64,000 bases of DNA from a virus. Under the pieces are notes generated by a model that worked only from the letters and a program-made list of their open reading frames with translations, had not been told where the DNA came from and searched no databases. Positions 49,445 to 58,620 of this stretch are shown piece after piece (position 1 is the stretch's first letter; the number at the start of each line of letters is the position of its first letter). The stretch is taken from positions 1 to 64,000 of IMG/VR virus record IMGVR_UViG_3300034375_003113. One strand, given 5' to 3'. The position numbers and the translations under genes were made by a program.

Positions 49445-50779
49445 TTACTTTACGTATGGGTTTTTCTTTGATTTACTAATTGCAGCAGTATATGCAGCCA
49501 TTGACTCATTCATAGAGCCAGCATTGTTTTCTGCTACTTCATTAGATTCGTTATCACTCGCTTTTGTTTTAGGGAAGTAAGAATTTTTTAATGTTTCTAT
49601 ACTTGTTCTAAAACTGTCAGCGTCTTTGTATTCAATACTTTCTGCTAAACCTTTAAGTTTTTCAGATTCAGTTTCAGCAAGATCAGATGATACATCATTG
49701 ATAATATCTGCTCTTACGTGTTGACCGATTGCCTGATTTAACTCAACGTTTTTCTCAATAGTTTGGTTAACTTCTTCTTTTAACTTCTCTATCTCAGCAG
49801 TCTGAGCCTCAATCACATCATACTTCTCTTGTGGAACATTGATGTAGTGAGATTCAAATAAAGATTTAAGACCACCGATAAAATCTTCAGTAATCTCAGC
49901 TCTTAAACCTTTTTCTATTGCCAATTCGTTTTCTTTCATCCACTCCTCGACAACATAGTTTAGGTAAGCGTCAACTTTTTCTACGATTTCTGATTTAGTT
50001 TCTTCAACTTTCTCATTAACCTTAGTTTCGTATTCGCTCTCTAAATTTTCTATTTCTTCAACAAGTTTTGCTTTAACAGCAGCTTCAAATATAGTAGAAG
50101 CTTTTTGTTTAAACTCTTCCGATAGTTCTTCACCATCAGTTAGAGCAGCAACGTCTTCTTTCATATCCATGTCTTTTACTTTATCTTTAGCAGACATTTC
50201 TTTTTTCACTTCTTTTTCATCTTCTTTTTCTTCTGCTTCTTTAACGTCTTTTTTCTTGTCATCATAAGACTCTTCTTTTTTCTTTTCATCTTCTTTTGAC
50301 TCAGATTCTTTAACGTCTTCTTTGTCTTCAGCTTCTTTAACGTCTTTCTTGTCTTCTTTTTCTTCTTTTTTCTCGTCTTCTTTATCATCCTTTTTATCTA
50401 GGTATTTTTTAAGACCAGCTGGCATTTCACCCTCTTTCACATCTTCTTTTTTCTTCTCATCATCTTTAGAGTGTTCTGCTTCTTTCATATCTTCTTTTTC
50501 TTTTTCGTCCTTTTTCTCATCAGCTTCGTAAGTAGCCTGAATATCTTTTTTAGGCTCTTTTTCAGCAGAGAGAGTAGGCATTGCGTCCGCTGTACCTGCA
50601 CTTTTTTGATGTGGGTCACCTGTAATGTGGTTAACCCCTTGTGCGAAATCTACTTTTGCGTCAGTCGGTGAAGTGATTGCTTTATTCATCACTTGTTGTA
50701 CAGTTGCCTGTAACGACTTTGCTGGTTCAGCTGGAGCTGCATTTTTTGTTGGCAAATCTGCCACAGTATTGTCAGCCAT
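49445..50779 (-). CDS. 22: gp22 prohead scaffold protein
   Basis: The 444-residue protein has a long Asp/Glu/Lys-rich low-complexity region at about 75-205 (repeated KKDVKEAE and EDEKKKEE units). A helical core follows (IENLESEYETKVNEKVEE, EKLKEEVNQTIEKNVELNQAI), and a C-terminal MAAYTAAISKSKKNPYVK typical of gp22. It is the core scaffold of the prohead and is degraded by gp21. T4 gp22 is 269 residues, so the acidic/basic repeat is an insertion. A late promoter lies upstream. Confidence 0.88.
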   Translation of the reverse strand: MADNTVADLPTKNAAPAEPAKSLQATVQQVMNKAITSPTDAKVDFAQGVNHITGDPHQKSAGTADAMPTLSAEKEPKKDIQATYEADEKKDEKEKEDMKEAEHSKDDEKKKEDVKEGEMPAGLKKYLDKKDDKEDEKKEEKEDKKDVKEAEDKEDVKESESKEDEKKKEESYDDKKKDVKEAEEKEDEKEVKKEMSAKDKVKDMDMKEDVAALTDGEELSEEFKQKASTIFEAAVKAKLVEEIENLESEYETKVNEKVEETKSEIVEKVDAYLNYVVEEWMKENELAIEKGLRAEITEDFIGGLKSLFESHYINVPQEKYDVIEAQTAEIEKLKEEVNQTIEKNVELNQAIGQHVRADIINDVSSDLAETESEKLKGLAESIEYKDADSFRTSIETLKNSYFPKTKASDNESNEVAENNAGSMNESMAAYTAAISKSKKNPYVK

Positions 50780-50853
50780 CGTTCTATCTCCTCAATAGTT
50801 TTTCTTGTTGTTGTAAAATAAATGCACCAATCCTCTCGGAATGAGTCAATTAC

Positions 50854-50861
50854 TATTTATA
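50854..50861 (-). promoter_or_regulatory. T4-type late promoter before gp22
   Basis: Exact minus-strand TATAAATA, 75 nt before the gp22 ATG and inside the gap after gp21. It would drive gp22-gp23 at high level, ending at the terminator at 47978-48004. Confidence 0.65.
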
Positions 50862-50864
50862 AAA

Positions 50865-51509
50865 TTACAGTTTTTTAAGAAAAGATTCGAATACTTGAGC
50901 ATTCTTTTCTGCTCTTGCCATTCTCTCTTTACTTTCTACTTGTAACTTTAATTCGTTTACTTCTTGCTCTTTCAAAATCCCATTATTCCAAACCCACTCT
51001 TTGCCTTCCATAATGCCTTCTACGAAAGCGTCTGGAGCACTTGGGTCTGCGACTATATCAGCCGCGGTCGCAAGGTAAAAATCGTCTTTAACTACATTGG
51101 CACCACCTACATTTGCAAGTGTACCCATTCCTCTACTTGAAACACCTAATTTTGCACCCTCGTCAATTAAACTTTTCACTATTTTTCCATATGGGGTATC
51201 TAAAACTCGTGCTTCACCTATAAAATTTGCGCCTTCTGGATACAAAGCCTTAATCATATGCGAAACTCTTTCTAAATTTACTGTCGGGCCATCAGGATGA
51301 CCAAGTTCGCCGAATGCTCTGCTTTTATTGATGAACTCTCTATTGTATCTTACAACTTCTTTTTGTAAGATTTCTTTAGGATAGATTCTTCCATTCCTAT
51401 TCTTAACGTCTGATTGCATGAATATACCTTTAATGGAATAATTTCTTTTACCATTTTTTTCTTCTACGATATATTCTGCGTTTGATATTTCTTCGGTAAT
51501 TAACTTCAT
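50865..51509 (-). CDS. 21: gp21 prohead protease
   Basis: The 214-residue S78-family serine protease has the catalytic motifs in order: GELGHPDG with His71, GVSSRGMG with Ser124/125, and an acidic AADIVADPSAPDAF (Asp151 region). T4 gp21 (212) cleaves head proteins after (L/I)-X-E. The own C-terminal GILKEQEV is a candidate self-cleavage site. Its substrates here should include gp22, gp23 and, as argued in the findings, a family of leader-bearing proteins. Confidence 0.93.
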   Translation of the reverse strand: MKLITEEISNAEYIVEEKNGKRNYSIKGIFMQSDVKNRNGRIYPKEILQKEVVRYNREFINKSRAFGELGHPDGPTVNLERVSHMIKALYPEGANFIGEARVLDTPYGKIVKSLIDEGAKLGVSSRGMGTLANVGGANVVKDDFYLATAADIVADPSAPDAFVEGIMEGKEWVWNNGILKEQEVNELKLQVESKERMARAEKNAQVFESFLKKL

Positions 51510-51536
51510 TTGTATCTATCTCTAATTTCTCTCTAA

Positions 51537-51544
51537 TATTTATA
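51537..51544 (-). promoter_or_regulatory. T4-type late promoter before gp21
   Basis: Exact minus-strand TATAAATA, 28 nt before the gp21 ATG. Predicted leader of about 22 nt with GAGATAG. Confidence 0.6.
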
Positions 51545-51551
51545 CAAATTG

Positions 51552-51944
51552 CTATCTGAAAACCACTAAAATCGTATAATTATCACCGTTTGCAAAGTTT
51601 TTTGTAGAAAGCAAAACATCACCTGTAGGTGTTGTTGCGTTGTTTAAAATCTCGTTTCCATCGGCACGTAAGTCCCAAAAACCTTGACCAGACAACAAAA
51701 CTGCCGTTGCATTATCTGTACCATCCCATATCAATTCAACTGCTGATTTAGGATTAGCAGTGTTTATTGAATAAAAGATTTTTGATATTTTACGATTACC
51801 GTCTTCAGTCATAAAAGTTGTTTCGCTAGCGTCAACTTTTTTAACTAAAGTTTCACCTGTACCGTCAGAAAAGTTAGTCATCTTAACGGCAAACTTTACG
51901 CCTGTCGTATCTGTTAATGTTTGTGTAGATACTGTATCAGCCAT
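51552..51944 (-). CDS. Beta-rich virion protein between gp20 and gp21
   Basis: The 130-residue protein starts MADTVSTQTLTDTTGVKFAVKMTNFSDGTGETLVKKVDAS and is mostly beta-strand with Thr/Asn/Asp. It contains RKISKIFYSINTANPKSAVELIWDG and ends NYTILVVFR. Its position in the capsid gene block suggests a head decoration or neck component. No specific family recognised. Confidence 0.7.
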   Translation of the reverse strand: MADTVSTQTLTDTTGVKFAVKMTNFSDGTGETLVKKVDASETTFMTEDGNRKISKIFYSINTANPKSAVELIWDGTDNATAVLLSGQGFWDLRADGNEILNNATTPTGDVLLSTKNFANGDNYTILVVFR

Positions 51945-51945
51945 G

Positions 51946-52197
51946 TTAGTGTCCTACGCCTACAGCAGTAGCACTTATATCATCACTTGATGAAATTGTA
52001 TGTTTAGGATGTTTTTCTATCGTAATTTCATCGCCAGCAGAATGTAATAAAGTTGTACCTAAAGTAGTACTGCCATCTTTTACTGTAATAGTATTTGTAG
52101 CAGCAGTAGCAACTACTCTTACAAAAGGTGAATTGTCGATTGAATTATCAGTCAATGTACCTTCAATAGCGGTTCCTTTTATTATAAATGTTCCCAT
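51946..52197 (-). CDS. Small beta-rich virion protein
   Basis: The 83-residue protein (MGTFIIKGTAIEGTLTDNSIDNSPFVRVVATAATNTITVKDGSTTLG) is rich in Thr, Ser, Ile and Val and shows strand-turn-strand repeats. It begins with a good GGAG ribosome site and lies one base from the preceding gene. A capsid surface decoration role is plausible from the neighbours but not shown. Confidence 0.65.
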   Translation of the reverse strand: MGTFIIKGTAIEGTLTDNSIDNSPFVRVVATAATNTITVKDGSTTLGTTLLHSAGDEITIEKHPKHTISSSDDISATAVGVGH

Positions 52198-52199
52198 TT

Positions 52200-52457
52200 C
52201 TATCTCCTTAAAATTGTTAACGTTTCTTTATCAAAATACGTCATTAAATCTTGTTTACTTACACCAAATTGTTTTGCAGCTGTATTGACATTTTTTTCAA
52301 AATTAGATATTACATCTGCGTCTTTATCAGCAGCTCTGAATATCATATCTACAGCACGCTTCATTTTAGGCGTGAGTTTGTTGTACTGTCTAGTACGCTT
52401 ATAATCGTTGCCTTCAGTTATATTATCTTTGATAAAATTACTGAGCCACTTCATCAC
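52200..52457 (-). CDS. Conserved helical protein in the prohead block
   Basis: The 85-residue protein is helical and basic (MKWLSNFIKDNITEGNDYKRTRQYNKLTPKMKRAVDMIFRAADKDADVIS) with a C-terminal VSKQDLMTYFDKETL. Residues near 13-15 contain I-T-E|G, a possible gp21 site. It overlaps the gp67-like gene by 20 nt. Function unknown. Confidence 0.65.
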   Translation of the reverse strand: MMKWLSNFIKDNITEGNDYKRTRQYNKLTPKMKRAVDMIFRAADKDADVISNFEKNVNTAAKQFGVSKQDLMTYFDKETLTILRR

Positions 52458-52692
52458 TAGCTACCTCTGGTGCAGGAGTTTCAGCACTTATATCATTACC
52501 ACTAAACACATTCGCTTCTGGAGCGTCTGCGCCTTGTTGTCCTGTAAATACTGACTTTGCCACATCAACTTTAGCGTCATCTAAGGCTGCACTAACTTTA
52601 TCTGCAAGAGCATTTTTTAAGTCATCTCCTGCCTGTTTAGCGTCACCTTGTTGTAGTGAATTAACAAACTTGTTTAAATTTTCTTTACTCAT
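52438..52692 (-). CDS. gp67-like prohead core protein
   Basis: The 84-residue acidic protein contains LADKVSAALDDAKVDVAKSVF, a segment I recall from prohead core proteins of marine T4-like phages, then a Pro/Glu/Ala-rich tail. Position between gp20 and gp21 corresponds to T4 genes 67 and 68. Start carries ATATTATG with AGGAG 12 nt upstream. The identity as gp67 is moderately sure. Confidence 0.65.
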   Translation of the reverse strand: MSKENLNKFVNSLQQGDAKQAGDDLKNALADKVSAALDDAKVDVAKSVFTGQQGADAPEANVFSGNDISAETPAPEVASDEVAQ

Positions 52693-52710
52693 AATATTAT
52701 TTATCTCCTA

Positions 52711-52869
52711 TTACTTTTTTTCTTTAGTAGTTTCAGATTTTTTTTCTTTGTTAGGATTCTTTGTTAAAATTTCAGATATTACTTCTTCTTTAACTTCTTC
52801 CTTAGGTGCTTCTGTTTTCTTTACGTAAGGAACGCCACCAGCACCATATCTAATTACTTCTTCCGACAT
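52711..52869 (-). CDS. Small 52-aa charged protein after gp20
   Basis: A frame starts inside the gp20 C-terminus (20-nt overlap) and encodes MSEEVIRYGAGGVPYVKKTEAPKEE followed by an alternating Lys/Glu tail. AAGGAG precedes its ATG. T4 has small prohead core genes in this place. It is short and charged, as core proteins are. Confidence 0.6.
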   Translation of the reverse strand: MSEEVIRYGAGGVPYVKKTEAPKEEVKEEVISEILTKNPNKEKKSETTKEKK

Positions 52870-54439
52870 CTTTTTCTCCTTCTTTTGGTTTTAATGTTGG
52901 TTCTTTTTCTTTACTGCCATTCGTTTCTTTTTTAGGCGTGATGGCTGGGACTTCTTCGGCTTGTCCTTCAGAACCTTCTTCTTTAATTTGTTTATCAATT
53001 TCATCAATTTCTGTTTCATTTTGTTTTAATATCTTGGTTCGTATATACTCATTAGAGAAATATCTACCAACATACCCTTCTAGTTGTTGAGCGAGCATAA
53101 CTCTTTCTCTCATCATTTCGCTGTGTTTTAATTCAGCAAAGTAACCATCTTGTAAGAAAGAATATGTAATATCGCCTTGCATACTGTCCCATTCTTCTGG
53201 AGCAATAACACCTTTTAATATTAATTGTGTTTTTAATAGATCATGGAAAAGCATACAGAATTTTTTACGTAGTCTGCCTACAAATTTAGTAAACTTAACT
53301 TCATCTCTACTAATTTCAGCTGCACGACCTAGATTAAATCCTTGACCACCTTCTAATCTACTAATTGGTATATTAAGAGAACGATATAGTTTCTTTTGGA
53401 AGTATTCTATATCTTGTATTTCACCTAAGTTTTGACCACCAGGTAATGTAGTAATTTCAGTTCCTCTCCCACCTTCTCTACGAGGTAACCAAAAGTCTTC
53501 TAACATACTCATCTGATTTCTATCGTCTTTAATTTCACCTGTACTTGCGTCATATACAAGTTTGTTTCTATATCTAGCCATAACATCTCTTAAATATTGT
53601 TCAGCCTTAATTTTAGGTAAGTTACCTACATCAATATAGAATATTCTTCTTTCTGGTGCACGAGCAATTCTGTATATTACAACAGCGTCTTCAATCATTC
53701 TTAATTGATTGACAGGTTTAATTGCCTTGTGTAAATAAGATAAAACTTGATTTGCCTGCTGATCTATTAAACCAGACGGACAAAACGAAATAGCATCTGG
53801 TGCTATTCTTAACCCACCTGCGTTAGATGTAGCAGTCGGGTGTATTCCTCTTTCGTTGAATATATAATATTCTTGGAATTTGTTTTCAAAAGCAAATGAA
53901 GAAGGCATACCATCTGTTCTTTGCTTTCTAACCTCTCTAATCTTTTTGATTTTCCGAGGGTCTATATATCTTAATTCTGTAATTCCTAGCCTAGGACTAT
54001 CTTTGTCTATAATTTTATGATAGTATAATCTACCATCTACGTACCATCTTCTAAAGATGTCGTGGCCTTTTATATCAAAGTTTAATAACTTTAATACTTC
54101 ATGGAATGATTCTCTTATTTTCTTTTTGATAGATTCGCTGTACTCAATTTTACTTAAATCTAATTGTACAGATTGTTGATTTTCATTTGATACGATTGCT
54201 TCAGATATGATATCCTCTATTGCAAGGTCACACTCGGGATGAAGTGATACTTCTCTATATCTTCTTATTAAGTCTAGCTCGTTTCTAGCCGTTACATCAA
54301 ATCCGCCATAAGACGCAAAAAACCCACCAGCGGGGACGGTTTGTGTACCGTCTTCCGCTTGAGGTGGAACTATATTTTGTCTTGGATCGGTTGTAGCGTC
54401 TTTTAAACGCTCTATCTTAAACCCAAACAGTTCAGCCAT
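52850..54439 (-). CDS. 20: gp20 portal protein
   Basis: The 529-residue protein (T4 524) has the gp20 pattern: GFKIERLKD near the start, DVTARNELDLIRRYREVSLHPECDLAIEDIISEAIV, then YRIARAPERRIFYIDVGNLPKIKAEQYLRDVMARYRNKLVYD and RAAEISRDEVKFTKFVGRLRKKF. The C-terminus is an acidic/Lys-rich tail. It forms the dodecameric portal at the packaging vertex. SD AGGAG precedes the ATG. Confidence 0.95.
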   Translation of the reverse strand: MAELFGFKIERLKDATTDPRQNIVPPQAEDGTQTVPAGGFFASYGGFDVTARNELDLIRRYREVSLHPECDLAIEDIISEAIVSNENQQSVQLDLSKIEYSESIKKKIRESFHEVLKLLNFDIKGHDIFRRWYVDGRLYYHKIIDKDSPRLGITELRYIDPRKIKKIREVRKQRTDGMPSSFAFENKFQEYYIFNERGIHPTATSNAGGLRIAPDAISFCPSGLIDQQANQVLSYLHKAIKPVNQLRMIEDAVVIYRIARAPERRIFYIDVGNLPKIKAEQYLRDVMARYRNKLVYDASTGEIKDDRNQMSMLEDFWLPRREGGRGTEITTLPGGQNLGEIQDIEYFQKKLYRSLNIPISRLEGGQGFNLGRAAEISRDEVKFTKFVGRLRKKFCMLFHDLLKTQLILKGVIAPEEWDSMQGDITYSFLQDGYFAELKHSEMMRERVMLAQQLEGYVGRYFSNEYIRTKILKQNETEIDEIDKQIKEEGSEGQAEEVPAITPKKETNGSKEKEPTLKPKEGEKDVGRSN

Positions 54440-54479
54440 AATTTAATTTCTCCTATTACTATTAATACTTATAACGGTA

Positions 54480-55007
54480 TTAAGTAGTAGTGTTTGTTTC
54501 AAAGTATTGGTATCTATGTGTAGCAGTAAAACTCTCTACGGAGTTGTTATCACTATACGATAGAGCAATATCATCCAGAGTTGTTGGAAACATTCCTCTG
54601 AATGTGTATGATTTAATCACGTTACCATTTCGGTCTAACTGATCTACAAATGCGTCAACTTGATAATCAACAGGATTTACTAACCCCTCGTTATCTGACA
54701 TATTGTTGATACCGTTTAACCATCTTTCGTAAGCGTTACGTATTAAGAAGTTAGTATCATTTAGAATAGTTGTAGTCCATGTAGCAAATGTTCTATCACC
54801 TGCAACATATAACTCCCTACCTCTAAATGGTATTGCAACTTCCGTTACAGTCATTCCTGGTAAAGATGTAGATGTAGTTAAGAAACTCATAGTTTCTGTT
54901 TCACCACCTACAGCAGCAAAACCAGGAAAAGGCATTGTTACTCTAAACTGATTGGCACGAGCTCCACCGCCTCTTAACTTAGCTTTAAAGTCATTTATAT
55001 TTGGCAT
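54480..55007 (-). CDS. 19: gp19 tail tube protein
   Basis: The 175-residue protein has RANQFRVTMPFPG, SLPGMTVTEVAIPFRGRELYVAGDRTFATWTTTILNDTNFLIRNAYERWLNGINN, and a C-terminal GMFPTTLDDIALSYSDNNSVESFTATHRYQYF. This is the T4 gp19 pattern and length (163). It polymerises as the inner tail tube. It follows gp18 with no gap of note. Confidence 0.94.
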   Translation of the reverse strand: MPNINDFKAKLRGGGARANQFRVTMPFPGFAAVGGETETMSFLTTSTSLPGMTVTEVAIPFRGRELYVAGDRTFATWTTTILNDTNFLIRNAYERWLNGINNMSDNEGLVNPVDYQVDAFVDQLDRNGNVIKSYTFRGMFPTTLDDIALSYSDNNSVESFTATHRYQYFETNTTT

Positions 55008-55011
55008 GTGT

Positions 55012-56937
55012 TTATCCTCCTACCACTTCTTCAAATGCGGCGCCTGATCGTGTCGCAACGAATTGTAGTTGTATAAAGTTGATTGATCTATTTGGTTTAA
55101 CAAATATATCAGCTCTAAACTCATTACTATCAATGACATTAGCAGTGTTATTAGAAGAATCACAAACTACTCTAAAGTCTGTAACACCCCTTCTACCTTG
55201 TACATCTCTTAGGAATGGTTCAACTATGTTTCTAAATTGAGCTCTTGTAAACTCGTCATTAAATTCAAATAGTTGAAATTTAGAAGCTGTTGATATTGCC
55301 TTCTCCAAAGTAATAAACAATCTTCTTACGTTTATTCTATCAAAAGCACTCGGCGTTGATAATCCAGTTTTATCACCAAACAATAAAGTACCTTGTCCTG
55401 GTAATGTTACAACTGGGTTTACTCTCGCTCTGTACAATTCATCTCTTTGTCCTTGTGTTGGATTGTAAGCAAGTTTAACTGCACCTCTAATTACTCCTCT
55501 GTTGAAACCAGCAGGTGAGAACCATGAGTCTGCGATTAAGTCTGTTCTTGCAGCTAATCCAGCAATGTCACCATTTAAAGGAACATATCTGAATACGTCA
55601 TTATATTTGTCGTATGTATATTTGTAACCACTATCAAATACAACGTATGATGATGATCTAATACTGTCAAAGAAACTTTTTACGTTAGTTGTTTGAGTAG
55701 TACTATTTGAAACATTAACTACATCCGTTCTTTCAGGAGAAACAAATACTATTGCGTCTTTTCTGTTTTCAGCGATTGTAATTAAGTTATCAATGTGTGT
55801 AGCGTCACCTTTACCAGCGATGATTAAGTTAACATCTACAGTATCAGCGTCATTGTATTTTTCGTAAGCAGCTTTTAATTCAGCAGTACTTACTGTTGAA
55901 CCATCTGCACCATCTATAAGTGATCTAGTAAAAGGTGCTGACAGAGCAGTAAATGTTATTCCTGCAACTGCACTACCCCAATTTGTTCCTGTCGCAACGT
56001 GATCCATCCAATAGATGTATTCTGATTGGTTGTAAAGTACGTCAACGTAGTAGTTAGTATCGCCTTGTGCTGTTTTAGCGTCTGATCCTTTTGATACTGA
56101 ATCATAAACTTCTAAAACTTCACCAGCAGTACCTGTAATACCACCGTCTTCATCAACGACTACTATGTGCATTTCGTCATTTACACCACTTCTATTAGAA
56201 GCGTATGTTGATGTTCCTGGCGCTTTATCTACTAGATCGTAGTATTGCCATCTTCTTCTTACTTGTGAACCGTTTGCAACAGCTGTGTGTAGTCCGCCTG
56301 TGCCTGATGGATGTCTTACAAAAGTTAAAGTGTCTGTTGAAACATCTGTAACTCTATATTCATGTCCACCTGACTCGCCGAAGTTTACAATATCACCTAC
56401 ATTAAAATCAGTTCCTGAAGTTAATACGATAGTTGTATCTCCAACTGCTGTTGAAGCGTCATTTGTTGTTGTTTTATTTACTGTTTCATATGCCGTTGCA
56501 CTCGGACATACTGAAACTTTTAAGTTATTACCCCATGCGCCTGCTGTTCTTGCAGCCCATTCGCCAACGTTAGCCGAACCATCGTTATAAGGTCCTGTAC
56601 TTCCGTCACCGTTTTGATAATGATCTGTGTTCTTAATTCTTAATGCTGATCCAGATACAACAGCGTTAACACTTGAAGTGTTTGCAGCTCGTACTACCCT
56701 TAAACTTGATGAGTATTGCAAGAAACTTGCAGCACTAAACCAAAATTCAAAGTTTGTAGAGTCAGGTTTACCAAACGTTTCTACTAATTCTTTCTCCGAA
56801 CTAATAGACGTAACTTCGTCCATAGGTCCTTGATTGAATTGTCCTGCAACGGCACCGATCGTAGTTGCCACTGCTGGGATTACGTTTGTTAAATCCCTCT
56901 CTTGTACGAGAACACCTGGTGAAACTTGAAATGCCAT
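55012..56937 (-). CDS. 18: gp18 tail sheath protein
   Basis: The 641-residue protein (T4 659) begins MAFQVSPGVLVQERDLTNVIPAVATTIGAVAGQFNQGP, the gp18 N-terminus. The variable middle is at about 130-350. The C-terminal conserved part contains ADSWFSPAGFNRGVIRGAVKLAYNPTQGQRDELYRARVNPV and a final PNRSINFIQLQFVATRSGAAFEEVVG. The sheath contracts on attachment. A late promoter lies upstream. Confidence 0.96.
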   Translation of the reverse strand: MAFQVSPGVLVQERDLTNVIPAVATTIGAVAGQFNQGPMDEVTSISSEKELVETFGKPDSTNFEFWFSAASFLQYSSSLRVVRAANTSSVNAVVSGSALRIKNTDHYQNGDGSTGPYNDGSANVGEWAARTAGAWGNNLKVSVCPSATAYETVNKTTTNDASTAVGDTTIVLTSGTDFNVGDIVNFGESGGHEYRVTDVSTDTLTFVRHPSGTGGLHTAVANGSQVRRRWQYYDLVDKAPGTSTYASNRSGVNDEMHIVVVDEDGGITGTAGEVLEVYDSVSKGSDAKTAQGDTNYYVDVLYNQSEYIYWMDHVATGTNWGSAVAGITFTALSAPFTRSLIDGADGSTVSTAELKAAYEKYNDADTVDVNLIIAGKGDATHIDNLITIAENRKDAIVFVSPERTDVVNVSNSTTQTTNVKSFFDSIRSSSYVVFDSGYKYTYDKYNDVFRYVPLNGDIAGLAARTDLIADSWFSPAGFNRGVIRGAVKLAYNPTQGQRDELYRARVNPVVTLPGQGTLLFGDKTGLSTPSAFDRINVRRLFITLEKAISTASKFQLFEFNDEFTRAQFRNIVEPFLRDVQGRRGVTDFRVVCDSSNNTANVIDSNEFRADIFVKPNRSINFIQLQFVATRSGAAFEEVVGG

Positions 56938-56985
56938 ATGTTTGTTCTCCTCTTATTAGCTAATAGGTATCATTAATCTCGTTTA

Positions 56986-56993
56986 TATTTATA
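56986..56993 (-). promoter_or_regulatory. T4-type late promoter before gp18
   Basis: Exact minus-strand TATAAATA overlapping the gp17 stop codon, 49 nt before the gp18 ATG. It would drive gp18-gp19-gp20. Confidence 0.65.
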
Positions 56994-58620
56994 ATATCTC
57001 ACCTTTTCGTACGGTAACTGGCCGCCATACTTCGCCACTATCATCTTGTTGATATTCTTCTTCCATACCATTGTCCATGAAACCAAAGGGTGCCATATCT
57101 TGTTCTATTGCGTTTTGTTGTTCTTCATACATTCTAGCACGTACATCTTGGTCTGTCATTTCTTTGAAATATCTTTGATTTGTTATCCATGCAAATATAA
57201 CGCAACACATAACTAAATCGTCATTAGAACCTTCCTCTGCTTGCCAACCTGATCCTCTTCTTACAAATGTTGATAACTCTTGTATTGTATGAAAATCATT
57301 TATCAATATCTTGTCGCCTTCTAACAATGATTTTAAGTTAGAACAACCTATACGTTTTACTTGTTTGGTCATACGTACACCTAATTGCGTACCTCTTTTA
57401 CTGAAACCACCACCTAATATCTGACCTGCTCTACCTTTCATCATACACATTAATAAGTTTGTGTATTCTAATTCAAACTGTAAAGCGTCTGCTATTTGAT
57501 GTCCTAGATCATTTACTTCAACACATATATGAGCATTGTTATATGCTCTTGCGACTTTCTCAATAGTATGAGGAAATAATATAGGTTTAATTTCGTTATC
57601 TCTAAATTTTGCAACCAACTTATATGGCATTTGTGTTACATCAAATACAGTAAAGGCAGAATAATCTCTTACAGTACCACGTGCTACGTCAACTGTCATA
57701 ACATAATCTTTACCTTTTTCTGCTCTTTCGTACATATCTAAACCTTCGTTAGATACTAGTGGTGTATTGTGTGATAAGTTTCGTAATTTAGATGGATTGA
57801 TTAATGTATCTACTGAACCTACAAACTCACACTCAAACTCTGTAGCAAATTGTGCCTCACTTGTGTTTCTAATTGTTTCTTCTTTCCACTTATCATCTCT
57901 ACCAGGTACCTCTGACCAATGTACTTCAATAGGTTTATAATCGTTTCTTCCATGTATTGCGTCATTCCACAGTTTATAAAACATATTCATACCATGTGGT
58001 GTAGATACAATCATAACTTTAGAAGATTTACCAGAAGAAATTGTAGGATATACTGAACTAAAAAATTGCTCAGATATGTTATTAGGTATGAAAGCAAACT
58101 CATCAAGGAATATGATATTAAATGAACCACCTCGAATAGCGGAACTTGATGTTGCAGCTGCAAGTATCTTTGAACCGTTTTCTAATTCAAGTGAACCTTT
58201 GTTCCAGTTTAAGACACCTTGTTGTAACCATTTAGGTAAGTTTTCATATGCAAGTTGAAGTCTACCTAATAAATCTCTAGCAGTAGAACTTTTGTTGGCA
58301 AGTATGGCCACATTTATATTATCGTTAAATATAACTTGATGTAATAGATATGCAATAATTGTTGTTGACTTACCTGACTGTCTTGGTAGTTTACAAATAG
58401 AAAAACGATTTTCATGGAATGTCTTAACCATTTTTTCCTGAAAACCATACATATTAAAAGGTACTAGACCTTCATCAATATTTACAATTCTAGTATATGT
58501 TTTTATAAAGTGTATAGGATCATCCATGCACTTTGCAATCTCTCTTACTTGATCTTCGGTGTAACTTTGTTGTAGATTTGCTTTATATAGGTTAGGGTTA
58601 CCTAGATATGCTTCAGTCAT
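56989..58620 (-). CDS. 17: gp17 terminase large subunit
   Basis: The 543-residue protein has the ATPase Walker A RQSGKST at 80-86, Walker B-like IIFLDEFAFI and a coupling motif, then the nuclease domain with TVDVARGTVRDYSAF and the acidic HICVEVNDLG motif. It matches T4 gp17 in order and is a little shorter (610). It cuts concatemers and pumps DNA into proheads through gp20. It overlaps gp16 by 8 nt. Confidence 0.96.
   Translation of the reverse strand: MTEAYLGNPNLYKANLQQSYTEDQVREIAKCMDDPIHFIKTYTRIVNIDEGLVPFNMYGFQEKMVKTFHENRFSICKLPRQSGKSTTIIAYLLHQVIFNDNINVAILANKSSTARDLLGRLQLAYENLPKWLQQGVLNWNKGSLELENGSKILAAATSSSAIRGGSFNIIFLDEFAFIPNNISEQFFSSVYPTISSGKSSKVMIVSTPHGMNMFYKLWNDAIHGRNDYKPIEVHWSEVPGRDDKWKEETIRNTSEAQFATEFECEFVGSVDTLINPSKLRNLSHNTPLVSNEGLDMYERAEKGKDYVMTVDVARGTVRDYSAFTVFDVTQMPYKLVAKFRDNEIKPILFPHTIEKVARAYNNAHICVEVNDLGHQIADALQFELEYTNLLMCMMKGRAGQILGGGFSKRGTQLGVRMTKQVKRIGCSNLKSLLEGDKILINDFHTIQELSTFVRRGSGWQAEEGSNDDLVMCCVIFAWITNQRYFKEMTDQDVRARMYEEQQNAIEQDMAPFGFMDNGMEEEYQQDDSGEVWRPVTVRKGEIL

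Noticed and set aside
50206-50531. Open frames on both strands in the gp22 repeat
   Set aside because: They arise from the purine-rich Lys/Asp/Glu repeats of gp22 and consist of Lys/Thr or Ser/Phe only.
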